NCBI GenBank assembly: GCA_009841225.1
Contig: VXMF01000004.1
Span: forward strand, 53,176 to 117,175
Length of the DNA: 64,000 nucleotides
Direction: 5' to 3'
DNA from: Terriglobia bacterium
GTDB taxonomy: Bacteria; Acidobacteriota; Terriglobia; Bryobacterales; UBA6623
Positions 26,813 through 38,922 of the stretch are shown here, in pieces (the first letter of the stretch is position 1; every line of letters starts with the position of its first letter). The notes below the pieces were generated by a model. It was not told where the DNA came from. It ran no database searches and saw only the letters and a list, made by a program, of their open reading frames with translations. Position numbers and translations under genes: made by a program.

Positions 26813-27070
26813 GAGGACGACGCTGACCATCAGCGACTCCCTCATGCAGCGACTCCGACAAGAGGCTGCTAGGAGAGGGACCACGATGTCCCAGCTCGTG
26901 GAGGCCGGCTGAGTGCCGTGACCACTCAGGAACCCGCCACTCCGCATCACAATGAGGGTGATGGGCGTTCGCTGATTCCAGATGCACGCGACCAGGCTGG
27001 GCTTAAGGATGCGCTGGATGCATCCGCTCAACGACACCCGGCGGTCGATGGCGCACCTACCCTTCCGTAG
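26811..27070 (+). pseudogene. Frameshifted ribbon-helix-helix antitoxin remnant
   Basis: ATG 26811 opens a 33-residue frame (MRTTLTISDSLMQRLRQ..., then RRGTTMSQLVEAG) that matches the N-terminal DNA-binding part of VapB/CopG-type antitoxins and stops at TGA 26910-26912. A one-base shift at the stop would open a frame to TAG 27068-27070, giving a length normal for such antitoxins, so a frameshift is likely. No PIN toxin follows; the next gene is on the other strand. Confidence 0.55.
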
Positions 27071-27073
27071 ACT

Positions 27074-30058
27074 CTAATCGTTGAGCCAGAGCAGCAGCAT
27101 CCCTTCCATGCCCACTTCGGGCTCTTCGGGGGCGGTCGGGCACGCTCTCAGCAGGATCTCGGTGGCAAGCCCGTCGCTGCACGGCAGCTGAAGCAGCGTC
27201 TGTCCGGACAGCGAAATCCATTCGGATCCAAATGGCGCCGTCGACTCGTCCGGGCACCAGTTCCCCCGCAGCACCAGCCTCAAGGTGTGCTCCCTTGCGC
27301 GCTGGAAGGCAAAATGCCGGGACGCGTAGTTGAGACCGTCTCGGTAGATTCTCGGGTCGAACTGCCATCCGATGTCCGGGACGCTGGCAACGAGCCGGAT
27401 GGGATTCGGCTCTGCTGCTGCTTCCTGCATCTGCCCTTCCTCTGCTTCCTGCATCTGCCCCCCCTCGACTTGCTGCATCTGCCCTCCCTCTTCTACCTGC
27501 GTCTGCCCCCCCTCGACTTGCTGCGTCTGCCCTTCCTCGTCTACCTGCGTCGGCGCCGCCTCGACTTCCTGCTCCTGGATGATCACCGCTGCGGGTTGAT
27601 TGACAGCCCGCACCAGTTCCTCTTCAGGCGTCTCGACCGCCTCGTAGAATGCGTAGGCCGTGATGTCGTGTTGTGGGAACCGGACCAAGTGCATTCGCGT
27701 GGAATCGAGCACCTGGTAGTAGGCCGAAGGATCGGCTGCCACCTGATCCAGCTTCGTGGCATCCGCGTCGGCCGGAATGACCACGTACTCGTAACTGTCG
27801 CCATCCGGCTTGATCCCGTGATCCAGATAGGCCGTGGCGAAAGCCCCTTCAGTCGCTTCGTAGGAAAGCGACATGCTCTGCTGGAGGTTTCGAGTCACCA
27901 TCAGATCGGCCGTGCTGGCCGCCAGGTAGAAGCTGTTTCCAACGCTGTCGGTCAGCTTGACGGAAGTCCCGGCCGAATGCTCCTGCATGGTCTCGAGACC
28001 GGTCAATTGCTCCCCGTTGACTTGGGTCGCTGTGGTGGAGTCCTCCAGGTACGTCTGGAAGATGGTGGTATGGGTCTCATCGTCGGCTGTGCCGCCGCGG
28101 ATGTGGCTCCCTAGGGCCAGGACTTGGTCGCCCACGAAGAAATAGCTCTTCCAGCCCCGCAGGTCTGTCGGCGCCGTAAACGGCACGGCTTCCAAGTCCT
28201 GCACGAAGAAGCCGTGATCGCCCAGGCTCACGCCGCCGACGTACGTCCGCGTGTTGTAGTTGCGATGGGTATCTCTCTGCTGGATTTCCTGCTCCCGGCG
28301 CGATGCCTTCAAGGCCTGGTCAGAATGCCTCTCGATGGCATAGTGACTCGCCGTCGTTCCCGGGACGTGGTACCAGTCCCAGCCGCTGAAGAGAGCGTAG
28401 CCGGAGGCTAGGTCGCTGACCGGAGTGCCCGCGCTGAAGACCATCAAGGACCCGTACGCCCAGTTCTGGCCGAAGCTATTCTCGTGATTGTCGAACTCGT
28501 TCTCGTAGTTCCACAAGTACTGGCTGAAGCCCTTCGCGGTGACCAGCCAGTCGCCGCGGCGGAGGAAGCCGGCCGCAGCGTAGGGCTTGATCCAGACTCC
28601 GGTGGGAGCCTCGCTCGGCTCGATGCCGGAACCTTGGAGGTCCGCAATCAGGCGGTAAACGCCCATGCCCTGAATGGCGAGGCCCCGAGACCCATCGGAA
28701 AACGGCTGCCTGCGCTCCTCGGAGAAGAAGTACTCCGGGTCGAAGAATTCAAGGAACCGGGCCTTCATGTCCATGTCGTCAGCTCCGTCGGGATGGGCGA
28801 GGTACGCCATGGCCTTGGCAATAGCGCGGGATCTGCCTTCGGCGTCCCCTCCGACGAAACGCCCTCGAAGCGCGAAAGAGGACGAGTACCTTTGCACCAT
28901 CACGCGGTAGGCTTCAAGCGCCAGCTTGATCGCGTCAACGTTGTCCGTGCGGTAGAAGGTCGTGCCCTTCAGCAGGTAGAGCAGCTGGGCGGCCACTTCG
29001 AAGGCGTGGGGCGCGTAGGCACTGGCATAGACCCCGTGATGGTGAAACCCTGCCCCATCCGGCTTGATGGTGCCGTAGGTTCCAGGCTTGACCGCGATGT
29101 TCGTGTCGACGACTTGGTACAGGATCGCGGCCATCATGCTGCGTTCGGAGACGTCGTCGATCAGCAGATAGTACGGCCAGAAGTAGTCGACGAACAGACG
29201 CATCCCGTCGGCATTGAGATGGTATTGCTGGACGATTGGCAGGGGATCCGGGTAGCTAACCCCCGCATCTTCCCTCGCGATGTGAGAGAACGCTGCGTAC
29301 ATCACGCCGCAGTTCACGACCAGATTGCGGACGACCGCCCTGTACTTCGCCAGCAAGCCCGCTTCGGCGAGGGCCTCCCGCATCAGAAAGACGCTCTGGA
29401 TGAATCCGGCGAAGCGTAGCGACACCTGGGAAAAATCGCCGGATGTGCGCTCCAATCCCCGTTCGATGGCCCTCGCGCTGGCGATTCCCGCGTGATCGGG
29501 GAGCCATGCGTCTTCAGTGAGGCCGCGGCTGTAGGCGTAGTCAAGTATCGAGACGTACTGCTGCAGCACCCCTGCGTCCTGGTAGTACGGGTTTGCGCGG
29601 TCGGCCGTCCCTGGCGTGTGGTAAGCGTATGCCAGCGATAGCGCGGTGTCGTTGAATAGACGATGGAATTCGCTATTGCTCTCCCCGGCCGGCTCGTCTT
29701 CGGCCGGCTCGTCTTCGGCCGGCTCGTCTTCGGCCGGCTGCTCCGCCTCGGTGGCGGGCATTCTAGTGAAATAGGCCAGCTGCCCCCGGCTTGCGAAAGC
29801 GAACGATTCGACCCGGCGCACCGCGCGCCTGAACCGGCCCAGCATATGCCCCTCGACAGCAGCCTTGGCAGCCGGCAGGTCTTCGTAGTCATCAGACGTA
29901 AGAAGTAGGAGGTTCTCGTATTTCTGGATCAAGTCGTCCGTGTTCCCCGTACTAGCCTGGAGCGGCCCGGTCAAGACTACGCACAGACAGGCGAGAGCCG
30001 CCCCGAGCGCTGGCCCGAGAGCGGTTCGTCGGGATTCATGCCGGTAGCAGGCACCCAC
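27074..30058 (-). CDS. Polysaccharide lyase family 8 (chondroitin/hyaluronate lyase-like)
   Basis: About 994 residues from GTG 30058, chosen because it puts a signal-peptide-like segment (RRTALGPALGAALACLCVVL, cut near LQAS) at the N-terminus; the frame is open up to GTG 30172. The sequence matches PL8: GFHHHGVYASAYAPHAF has His341 and Tyr348 seven apart, as in the His/Tyr pair of chondroitinase ABC, then FVGGDAEGRSR, NYENEFDNHENSFGQNW (Glu) and GWDWYHVPGTTA. It should cleave acidic glycosaminoglycan-like chains by beta-elimination outside the cytoplasm. Two low-complexity repeats are inserted: EDEPA repeats near the N-terminus and a Gln/Glu-rich 8-residue repeat near the C-terminus. The exact substrate is unclear. 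Confidence 0.82.
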   Translation of the reverse strand: MGACYRHESRRTALGPALGAALACLCVVLTGPLQASTGNTDDLIQKYENLLLLTSDDYEDLPAAKAAVEGHMLGRFRRAVRRVESFAFASRGQLAYFTRMPATEAEQPAEDEPAEDEPAEDEPAGESNSEFHRLFNDTALSLAYAYHTPGTADRANPYYQDAGVLQQYVSILDYAYSRGLTEDAWLPDHAGIASARAIERGLERTSGDFSQVSLRFAGFIQSVFLMREALAEAGLLAKYRAVVRNLVVNCGVMYAAFSHIAREDAGVSYPDPLPIVQQYHLNADGMRLFVDYFWPYYLLIDDVSERSMMAAILYQVVDTNIAVKPGTYGTIKPDGAGFHHHGVYASAYAPHAFEVAAQLLYLLKGTTFYRTDNVDAIKLALEAYRVMVQRYSSSFALRGRFVGGDAEGRSRAIAKAMAYLAHPDGADDMDMKARFLEFFDPEYFFSEERRQPFSDGSRGLAIQGMGVYRLIADLQGSGIEPSEAPTGVWIKPYAAAGFLRRGDWLVTAKGFSQYLWNYENEFDNHENSFGQNWAYGSLMVFSAGTPVSDLASGYALFSGWDWYHVPGTTASHYAIERHSDQALKASRREQEIQQRDTHRNYNTRTYVGGVSLGDHGFFVQDLEAVPFTAPTDLRGWKSYFFVGDQVLALGSHIRGGTADDETHTTIFQTYLEDSTTATQVNGEQLTGLETMQEHSAGTSVKLTDSVGNSFYLAASTADLMVTRNLQQSMSLSYEATEGAFATAYLDHGIKPDGDSYEYVVIPADADATKLDQVAADPSAYYQVLDSTRMHLVRFPQHDITAYAFYEAVETPEEELVRAVNQPAAVIIQEQEVEAAPTQVDEEGQTQQVEGGQTQVEEGGQMQQVEGGQMQEAEEGQMQEAAAEPNPIRLVASVPDIGWQFDPRIYRDGLNYASRHFAFQRAREHTLRLVLRGNWCPDESTAPFGSEWISLSGQTLLQLPCSDGLATEILLRACPTAPEEPEVGMEGMLLLWLND
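27426..27551. repeat. 24-bp tandem repeat inside the PL8 gene
   Basis: Five 24-bp units plus a partial sixth, alternating between two variants (period 48 in detail). They encode an eight-residue Gln/Glu/Gly/Val-rich repeat between the beta-sandwich domains and the C-terminal domain. The unit number could vary by slippage. Confidence 0.85.
29687..29739. repeat. 15-bp tandem repeat inside the PL8 gene
   Basis: Three exact 15-bp units of GGCCGGCTCGTCTTC (29687-29731) plus 8 bases of a fourth. On the minus strand they encode (EDEPA)n, an acidic, flexible linker near the N-terminus of the lyase. Confidence 0.9.
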
Positions 30059-30496
30059 GGCCAAGGCGAGCAGCAAGCTCACCTGCACTTGGTTCAGGCC
30101 GCACGCCTCGTGCAAGCCGAACAGGCTGCCGATGCCGATGGCGCCCGACACCAATACAACGGGCACGATCACTAGTACTTATGAAAACACGAACACGGCC
30201 GCGTTGATCACGCCAGGGGTCTGGTCGTACCGTGCGGCAATGTTTTCCGGAATCGTCGACAGGTTCATCCGCAAGTGGCGCGGCGGCAAGAAAAGCGCAG
30301 TTGCGACCATCGCGATCGCCGCAGGCGTCTCCGAGGCGGTGACAGCAATCGTGTAGTTGAATGCGTCCCCTGCCAGATCGATCAGGCGCGCGGTCGAGGG
30401 CTTGATGAGCATCAGCGAACCTGCGATGGCCCAAGCCGTCGTGCTGCGGTCTCCAAGAGGGCACGCGTCCCCGGCGTCGCTGCGCAATCTCCGCAT
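30059..30496 (-). pseudogene. Decayed multispanning membrane protein fragment
   Basis: The minus frame from ATG 30496 encodes hydrophobic segments, then NAAVFVFS and a TAA at 30179-30181. The same frame continues immediately as VLVIVPVVLVSGAIGIGSLF and runs without another stop into the PL8 gene. A membrane-like sequence on both sides of a single in-frame stop suggests a once-continuous protein now interrupted. A TAG lies in frame just upstream of ATG 30496. I cannot name the family. Alternatively it is a genuine small membrane protein of 105 residues. Confidence 0.4.
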
Positions 30497-30705
30497 GGCG
30501 CTCGCCTAGGGGGAGTTCGTTGTGATCGCGAGGCAGGATGCGCCGACTACCGAATTCCCTATCCAGGGAGCGGCCAGGCATGGACGCCGCCGGGTTCTCG
30601 GTCACGACATGGCTGACCGATATTCGCGCGAACGAGCGTCCTCTCCGCGGCCACAGCTGGCCCGAATAGCGGCCCAAACCGTACACTAGACACAAAGGCG
30701 CACTG
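30497..30705. other. Divergent intergenic region
   Basis: 209 bases between the membrane-protein remnant and the PSD1 gene. I see no gene, and the ribosome-binding site of the PSD1 gene is weak (AAGGCG). Confidence 0.3.
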
Positions 30706-33978
<3,273 letters not shown>

Positions 33979-33985
33979 TGCGGCG

Positions 33986-35431
33986 ATGAACCCCCAGCTC
34001 GAGCGAGACCTGCTCGCGACGCGACGCCAGTTCTTCGGCCGCACCGCGGCCGGCATCGGCCCGATGGCGCTATCGTTCCTGCTGCGGGGCGAGGGCTACG
34101 GCGCGACAGCCGGGGGCCTTCCCGACCTGCCCCACTTTGCACCGCGCGCCAAGCGCGTCATCTACATGTTCCAGTCGGGGGCGCCCTCGCAAATCGACCT
34201 GTTCGACCACAAGCCCCTGCTGCGGAAGTACCACGGCCAGGACCTGCCCGACTCGGTGCGCAAGGGACAGCGCATCACAGGCATGACCTCGGGCCAAGAC
34301 CGCCTGCCGGTCGCCGCGTCGCTGTTTAAGTTCCAGCCGCACGGGCAGTCGGGCACGGAGCTGAGCGAGCTGCTGCCGCACACCGCCAAGGTCGTCGACG
34401 ACATCTCCCTAGTGAAGACGGTGCAGACCGATGCCATCAACCACGATCCGGCCATCACCTTCATCCAGAGCGGCTTCCAGCAGCCGGGACGCCCGTCGAT
34501 GGGCTCGTGGGTGAGCTACGGGCTCGGCAGCGCGAATCGCGACCTGCCCGGTTTCGTGGTGCTGATCTCGCAGGGCAGCAACCTCAACCAGTCCCAGCCC
34601 CTCTTCTCGCGGCTGTGGGGCTCCGGATTCCTGCCGTCGAGGTACCAAGGCGTCAAGTTCCGCTCAAGCGACGATCCCGTGCTCTACCTGTCCAATCCGA
34701 AGGGCATTGACGCCTCCACCCGGCGCAGCATGCTGGATGCGGTCTCGGAGATCAATCGGCTGCGCTCGCAGGAGTTCGGGGACCCGGAGATCGAGACCCG
34801 GATCGCCCAGTACGAGATGGCCTACCGCATGCAGGCCTCGGTGCCGGAGTTGATGGATCTCTCCGGCGAGCCCGAGCACGTGTTCGAACGCTATGGCCCC
34901 GACTCGCGCAAGCCGGGCACGTATGCGGCCAACTGCCTGCTGGCGCGCCGGCTGGCCGAGCGCGACGTGCGTTTCGTGCAGCTGTTCCACCGGGGCTGGG
35001 ACCAGCACACGGACCTGCCTCGCGACATTCGGCTTCAGACAAGGGATACCGACCAAGCCTCGGCGGCGCTGATCATGGATCTCAAGGAACGCGGGCTGCT
35101 GCAGGACACGCTGGTCATCTGGGGCGGCGAGTTCGGGCGCACCGTGTACTGCCAGGGCAAGCTCAGCGAGACCAACTACGGGCGCGACCATCACCCCCGC
35201 TGCTTCACCATGTGGATGGCGGGCGGCGGCGTCAAGCCCGGCACGACGCACGGACAGACCGACGACTACTGTTACAACGTCGTCGAAGATCCGGTGCATG
35301 TATACGACCTGCAAGCAACGGCCCTGCACTGCCTCGGCGTGGATCACAAGCAGCTGACGTTCAAGTACCAAGGGCGGCACTTCCGCCTGACGGACGTGCA
35401 CGGCGAGGTCGTGGAACCCCTGCTGGCGTAG
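33986..35431 (+). CDS. DUF1501 protein with Tat-like signal
   Basis: 481 residues. The N-terminus ([25 protein letters not shown]) is a twin-arginine-type export signal. The body is DUF1501, distantly related to the alkaline phosphatase/sulfatase fold: [55 protein letters not shown] and [17 protein letters not shown] contain the conserved Asp/His/Glu positions. The ribosome-binding site AAGGAG lies in the last codons of the PSD1 gene, so the two are translationally linked. The pair is presumed to work as one periplasmic module, for which no reaction has been assigned. Confidence 0.85.
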   Translation: MNPQLERDLLATRRQFFGRTAAGIGPMALSFLLRGEGYGATAGGLPDLPHFAPRAKRVIYMFQSGAPSQIDLFDHKPLLRKYHGQDLPDSVRKGQRITGMTSGQDRLPVAASLFKFQPHGQSGTELSELLPHTAKVVDDISLVKTVQTDAINHDPAITFIQSGFQQPGRPSMGSWVSYGLGSANRDLPGFVVLISQGSNLNQSQPLFSRLWGSGFLPSRYQGVKFRSSDDPVLYLSNPKGIDASTRRSMLDAVSEINRLRSQEFGDPEIETRIAQYEMAYRMQASVPELMDLSGEPEHVFERYGPDSRKPGTYAANCLLARRLAERDVRFVQLFHRGWDQHTDLPRDIRLQTRDTDQASAALIMDLKERGLLQDTLVIWGGEFGRTVYCQGKLSETNYGRDHHPRCFTMWMAGGGVKPGTTHGQTDDYCYNVVEDPVHVYDLQATALHCLGVDHKQLTFKYQGRHFRLTDVHGEVVEPLLA

Positions 35432-35482
35432 CTCCCGGCAAGCGCCGCTCGCGCGTCACACCTCGATTCGGAGACTATAGCA

Positions 35483-36934
35483 ATGCGATCCAGACTCACC
35501 CGGCGGGCCTTCATGGCAGCCGCCGGTGCCGGCGCGATCTACGGATGCGGCAACGGCTCGGACCAGCCGGCCGCGACCGCCGGCCAGTTCGAGCCCAATT
35601 GGGAATCCATTCGGACTCACCAAGTGCCGCAGTGGTACGACGACGCCAAGCTCGGCATCTTCGTGCACTGGGGGCTGTACTCGGTCCCGGCTTGGGCCAC
35701 GCCGATCGGCGAACTCGGCGAGATTGATTGGACGCAGTGGTTCGCCAACAACCCCTACTCGGAGTGGTACCTCAACTCGCTGCGGATCGCTGGCTCGCCC
35801 ACGCAGGAGCACCATCGCAAGACCTACGGCGAAGACTTCGACTACATGGACTTCGCGCCGCAGTTCAACGAGGCGCTCAGGGCTTGGGACCCCGGCGCCA
35901 TGGCCAACCTCTTCGCGGACGCCGGGGCACAATACGTCGTATTGACAACCAAGCATCACGACGGCTTCACGCTCTGGCCGAGCGAGATCGAGAACCCGAA
36001 CCTGCCCGAGGGGCGGCGGTCTACCGAGCGCGATGTCGTGGGCGAGCTGACCGCCGCGGTCAAGGCCGCGCAGATGCGCATGGGCTTTTACTACTCCGGC
36101 GGTCTGGATTGGAGCTTCAACGCCGAGCCCGTCGACACGCTCGAGAAAGTCTGGGGCACGATCATCCACACGCAGCAGTTCGCTGACTACGCCGACGCCC
36201 ACTGGCGCGAGCTGATCGCCAAGTACGATCCGACCATCCTGTGGAACGACATCGGCTATCCGGAGCAGGCTGACCTCGCCCGGATCGTGGCGGACTTCTA
36301 CAACACCCACCCCGACGGTCTGATCAACAACCGCTTCGAGATCGGCAAGGAGGGAGCGCCGCCACGGCACCACGACTTCACCACCCCCGAGTACGCCAAG
36401 ATGGACGAGATCACGGACTACAAGTGGGAGACCTGCCGCGGGCTCGGATTCTCGTTCGGCTACAACCGCGTCGAGACCGCCGAGCACACCATCGGAGAAG
36501 CCGAGCTGATCCACCTGCTGGCAGACATCGTGAGCAAGAACGGCAACTTGCTGCTCAACGCCGGCCCGATGCCGGACGGCACCATCCCCGAGCTGCAAGC
36601 CAGCCGCTTGCGGACGCTCGGCAGCTGGCTGCGCAAGAACGGCAATGCCATCTACGGGACTCGACCTTGGAACAGGGCGACCGGCGAGACGGGCGACGGA
36701 ATCCCCGTGCGCTTCACGTCCAAGGGTGACGCTGTTTACGCCATCGTCCTCGGCCAGCCGACGTCGAACACCATCACGCTCGAGCTGGGCACAGACAGCA
36801 TGGACGTGAGTGTCACGGTACTCGGAGAAGCCCAAGCGCCGACGGCGGCCATCGCCGATGGCACGCTAACGGTGACGCTGGCAGAGCCACTACCGGAGGG
36901 ACATGCCCACGCGCTGCGCATCGAACGTGGGTAG
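35483..36934 (+). CDS. GH29 alpha-L-fucosidase, Tat-exported, possibly lipid-anchored
   Basis: 483 residues. The signal RSRLTRRAFMAAAGAGAIYGCG has a twin arginine and ends in a lipobox-like IYGC. The catalytic domain is GH29: WYDDAKLGIFVHWGLYSVPAWA, YVVLTTKHHDGFTLWPS, YYSGGLDWSF and LWNDIGYP, where Asp256 is the expected nucleophile, then KNGNLLLNAGPMPDG. A short C-terminal beta domain follows. It should remove terminal alpha-fucose from glycans. Fucose is abundant in marine sulfated polysaccharides, which fits the sulfatase and PL8 lyase nearby. It lies 51 nt downstream of the DUF1501 gene and may be in the same transcript. Confidence 0.87.
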   Translation: MRSRLTRRAFMAAAGAGAIYGCGNGSDQPAATAGQFEPNWESIRTHQVPQWYDDAKLGIFVHWGLYSVPAWATPIGELGEIDWTQWFANNPYSEWYLNSLRIAGSPTQEHHRKTYGEDFDYMDFAPQFNEALRAWDPGAMANLFADAGAQYVVLTTKHHDGFTLWPSEIENPNLPEGRRSTERDVVGELTAAVKAAQMRMGFYYSGGLDWSFNAEPVDTLEKVWGTIIHTQQFADYADAHWRELIAKYDPTILWNDIGYPEQADLARIVADFYNTHPDGLINNRFEIGKEGAPPRHHDFTTPEYAKMDEITDYKWETCRGLGFSFGYNRVETAEHTIGEAELIHLLADIVSKNGNLLLNAGPMPDGTIPELQASRLRTLGSWLRKNGNAIYGTRPWNRATGETGDGIPVRFTSKGDAVYAIVLGQPTSNTITLELGTDSMDVSVTVLGEAQAPTAAIADGTLTVTLAEPLPEGHAHALRIERG

Positions 36935-36969
36935 GGCAGGCACCGTAGCGCGACGGCAAGCCGGCGAGG

Positions 36970-38013
36970 TCAGGCTAGCTCGACCGGCGTCTCTCGATCG
37001 ATCGACTCCAGCACAGCCAGCGCGACCGCCAGCGAACGGGTTCCGTCTCGGCCGTCGACAAGCGGCGGTTCCTGGCGCCTGACCACCCGGCAGAAATGCT
37101 CCAGTTGCCGCACGAGCGGATCTGCTCTGGCTACCTTTCGCCGGGACTGCTCCAACGGGTGCTGCCAGCCGGCTCGAGCCGGATCCGCATAGCGCCACAG
37201 TTCCATCTTGGGCAAAGCCAGTGAGGCCCGAGTGCCGAGGAAGTAGTAGCTGTTCTCACTCGTGTGGAAGTAGTACGAGTTCTCCCCGCTGGTCAGCTCA
37301 TACGACCAAGGCGAGGGCGCAGCATCCGAGGCTACTATCGAAGCCAGCGCTCCGGAAGCAAAGGACAACGTGACGCTCAAGGAGTCCTCGACTTCAAGTC
37401 CCCGCGACGACGAGCCTGACTGCGCGTAGACTTGGCGGACCTCGCCGCAGATGAAGCGCAGCACGTCCAGGTCGTGAATGAGGTTGATCATGACCGGCCC
37501 GCCGCTCGGTCGGCGACACCGCCAATCGACTTGGTACCAGTCAGCCGGCTTTAGCAGGGCCCACAGGATCGAGACCGCGATCAGACGCCCGAGCGTGTCG
37601 CCCTGAACGATGCTGCGCGCCTCTTGAATCAACGGGTTGTGGCGCCGGTGCTGGCCAACCAGCACCTGGCAGCCCGCCTCCTCGGCTGACTGAACGATCC
37701 CCTGCGCCTCCGCAACGGTGTTTGCGATCGGCTTCTCGATCAGCATATCGATGGCCTTTCGACTGCAGGCCTCGGCAACGGCAGAGTGGGTTCCGTTGGG
37801 AGTGGCGATGATCACCCCCTCCGGGTCCCGCTCCGCCAGAAGAGCCTCAAGATCCTGATAGAACGGGACATCGAAGTGCTCGGCCACCGACTTGCGCCGG
37901 GAATCCAGGTCGCAGATCGCGACGAGTGAAGAAGCCGGTTGCGCACTGACCAGTCGTGCGTGCTTGCTGCCGACCAATCCGGCACCGACGACGGCCAAGC
38001 GAACCGGTTCCAT
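36970..38013 (-). CDS. Gfo/Idh/MocA-family NAD(P)-dependent sugar dehydrogenase
   Basis: 347 residues from ATG 38013; a TTG at 38049 would add 12 residues. The N-terminal Rossmann fold has VRLAVVGAGLVGSKHARL, followed by the family signature IEKPIANT (EKP, catalytic Lys) and HRRHNPLI, and a C-terminal alpha/beta domain (GGPVMINLIHDLDVLRF with the conserved D/H pair). Family members oxidise or reduce inositols, sugars and other polyols. Here it may process monosaccharides released by the exported glycosidases, which is inference. It is convergent with the fucosidase gene (35-nt gap) and appears monocistronic. Confidence 0.82.
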   Translation of the reverse strand: MEPVRLAVVGAGLVGSKHARLVSAQPASSLVAICDLDSRRKSVAEHFDVPFYQDLEALLAERDPEGVIIATPNGTHSAVAEACSRKAIDMLIEKPIANTVAEAQGIVQSAEEAGCQVLVGQHRRHNPLIQEARSIVQGDTLGRLIAVSILWALLKPADWYQVDWRCRRPSGGPVMINLIHDLDVLRFICGEVRQVYAQSGSSSRGLEVEDSLSVTLSFASGALASIVASDAAPSPWSYELTSGENSYYFHTSENSYYFLGTRASLALPKMELWRYADPARAGWQHPLEQSRRKVARADPLVRQLEHFCRVVRRQEPPLVDGRDGTRSLAVALAVLESIDRETPVELA

Positions 38014-38280
38014 CTCAACGAAAGACCTGCCAAGCGAAAGTTCGTTCAAGCAAGGAACGCAACAGCGGCGTCGAACTGACTACCGAATAATAGACGGCCA
38101 AGGGCCCGGCGGAAGAGATTCATGATGGCGGAGCAGGCTGGATAAGTCAAGGGCTTTGAAGCGCGCGCCGACACGCAAGCGGTCGAATGCGCGCCCAGTG
38201 CGCGGCGTCGGGAACACCGGCTGCGCGGGACTTGCATCCTTGAACAGATAGGCGAAACGAGCGGTCTATTCGGGCAGCGA
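38014..38280. other. Intergenic region
   Basis: 267 bases between two minus-strand genes. The minus frame at 38046-38237 has no family resemblance. I see no other feature. Confidence 0.3.
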
Positions 38281-38733
38281 TCAGGCTATCGTGCCGAAGA
38301 TCTCGGCCAGCTTGGCCCTGCGGTATGCGAATACTCGCTCCAAGTCGGGCCGCACCAAGAAGCGATCGACCAGAGAACCGCCCGGCACCGAATATTCGAC
38401 CCTGTCCTCCGCGATCGTGTTGGGGCCGTCGGCGGTGAAGAGATGTTCATGCCTCCAAAGGCGATAGGGGCCGCGCCGTTGCTCGTCCACAAATCGCGAT
38501 GGCGGTTCCCAACAGGTGATCTCGCTCTGCCAGCGAAGCGGCACGCCGCGCAACTTGAGCCGGTAGTCGATCTTGGCCCCGCGCAGCATCTGGACCGGGG
38601 GCGGCGTGAGGACTTCGAACTTCAGCCACGCAGGCGTGAGCAGTTCCAAGTTGCGAGCTTCGGCGAAGAACGGAAACACGTCCTCCAGCTCCACAGGTAG
38701 GATCACGCTGCTCTGCAACCGATACGTCCGCAT
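38281..38733 (-). CDS. SRPBCC-family (START-like) ligand-binding protein
   Basis: 150 residues without a signal peptide. The sequence follows the SRPBCC/COG4276 pattern: the first strand (YRLQSSVILPVELEDVFPFFAEARNLELLTP layout), then LTPPPVQMLRGAKIDYRLKL, a WQSEITCWEPPSRFVDEQ strand, the GPYRLWRHEHLF segment and a C-terminal amphipathic helix. The fold forms a hydrophobic pocket for lipids, polyketides or cofactors. Ligand and role are unknown. Homologues are often annotated as cell-division-inhibitor-like or polyketide-cyclase-like, labels I would not adopt here. It is divergent from the large PHP-type gene. Confidence 0.75.
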   Translation of the reverse strand: MRTYRLQSSVILPVELEDVFPFFAEARNLELLTPAWLKFEVLTPPPVQMLRGAKIDYRLKLRGVPLRWQSEITCWEPPSRFVDEQRRGPYRLWRHEHLFTADGPNTIAEDRVEYSVPGGSLVDRFLVRPDLERVFAYRRAKLAEIFGTIA

Positions 38734-38922
38734 GGGGCCGCGAGAACTTACGAGCAGAGGCCCGGCCTAGGCCGATGCCGCCTCTTGCCATCCTACAACC
38801 ACCCTTCCGGGGCCTGCGGCGTGCGATCGGCGATTGCATTCGCCACCCCGATCCCGAGGCAGGTAGGTGCGTCAGCCACAACCCGGTCAGAGTACGATGC
38901 TGTGAGAAGAAGCAACCCCGCC

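Noticed and set aside
26910..26912. In-frame TGA of the antitoxin remnant as a second selenocysteine codon
   Set aside because: No redox motif, no family Cys at this position, and no SECIS-like hairpin follows. A frameshift explains it better.
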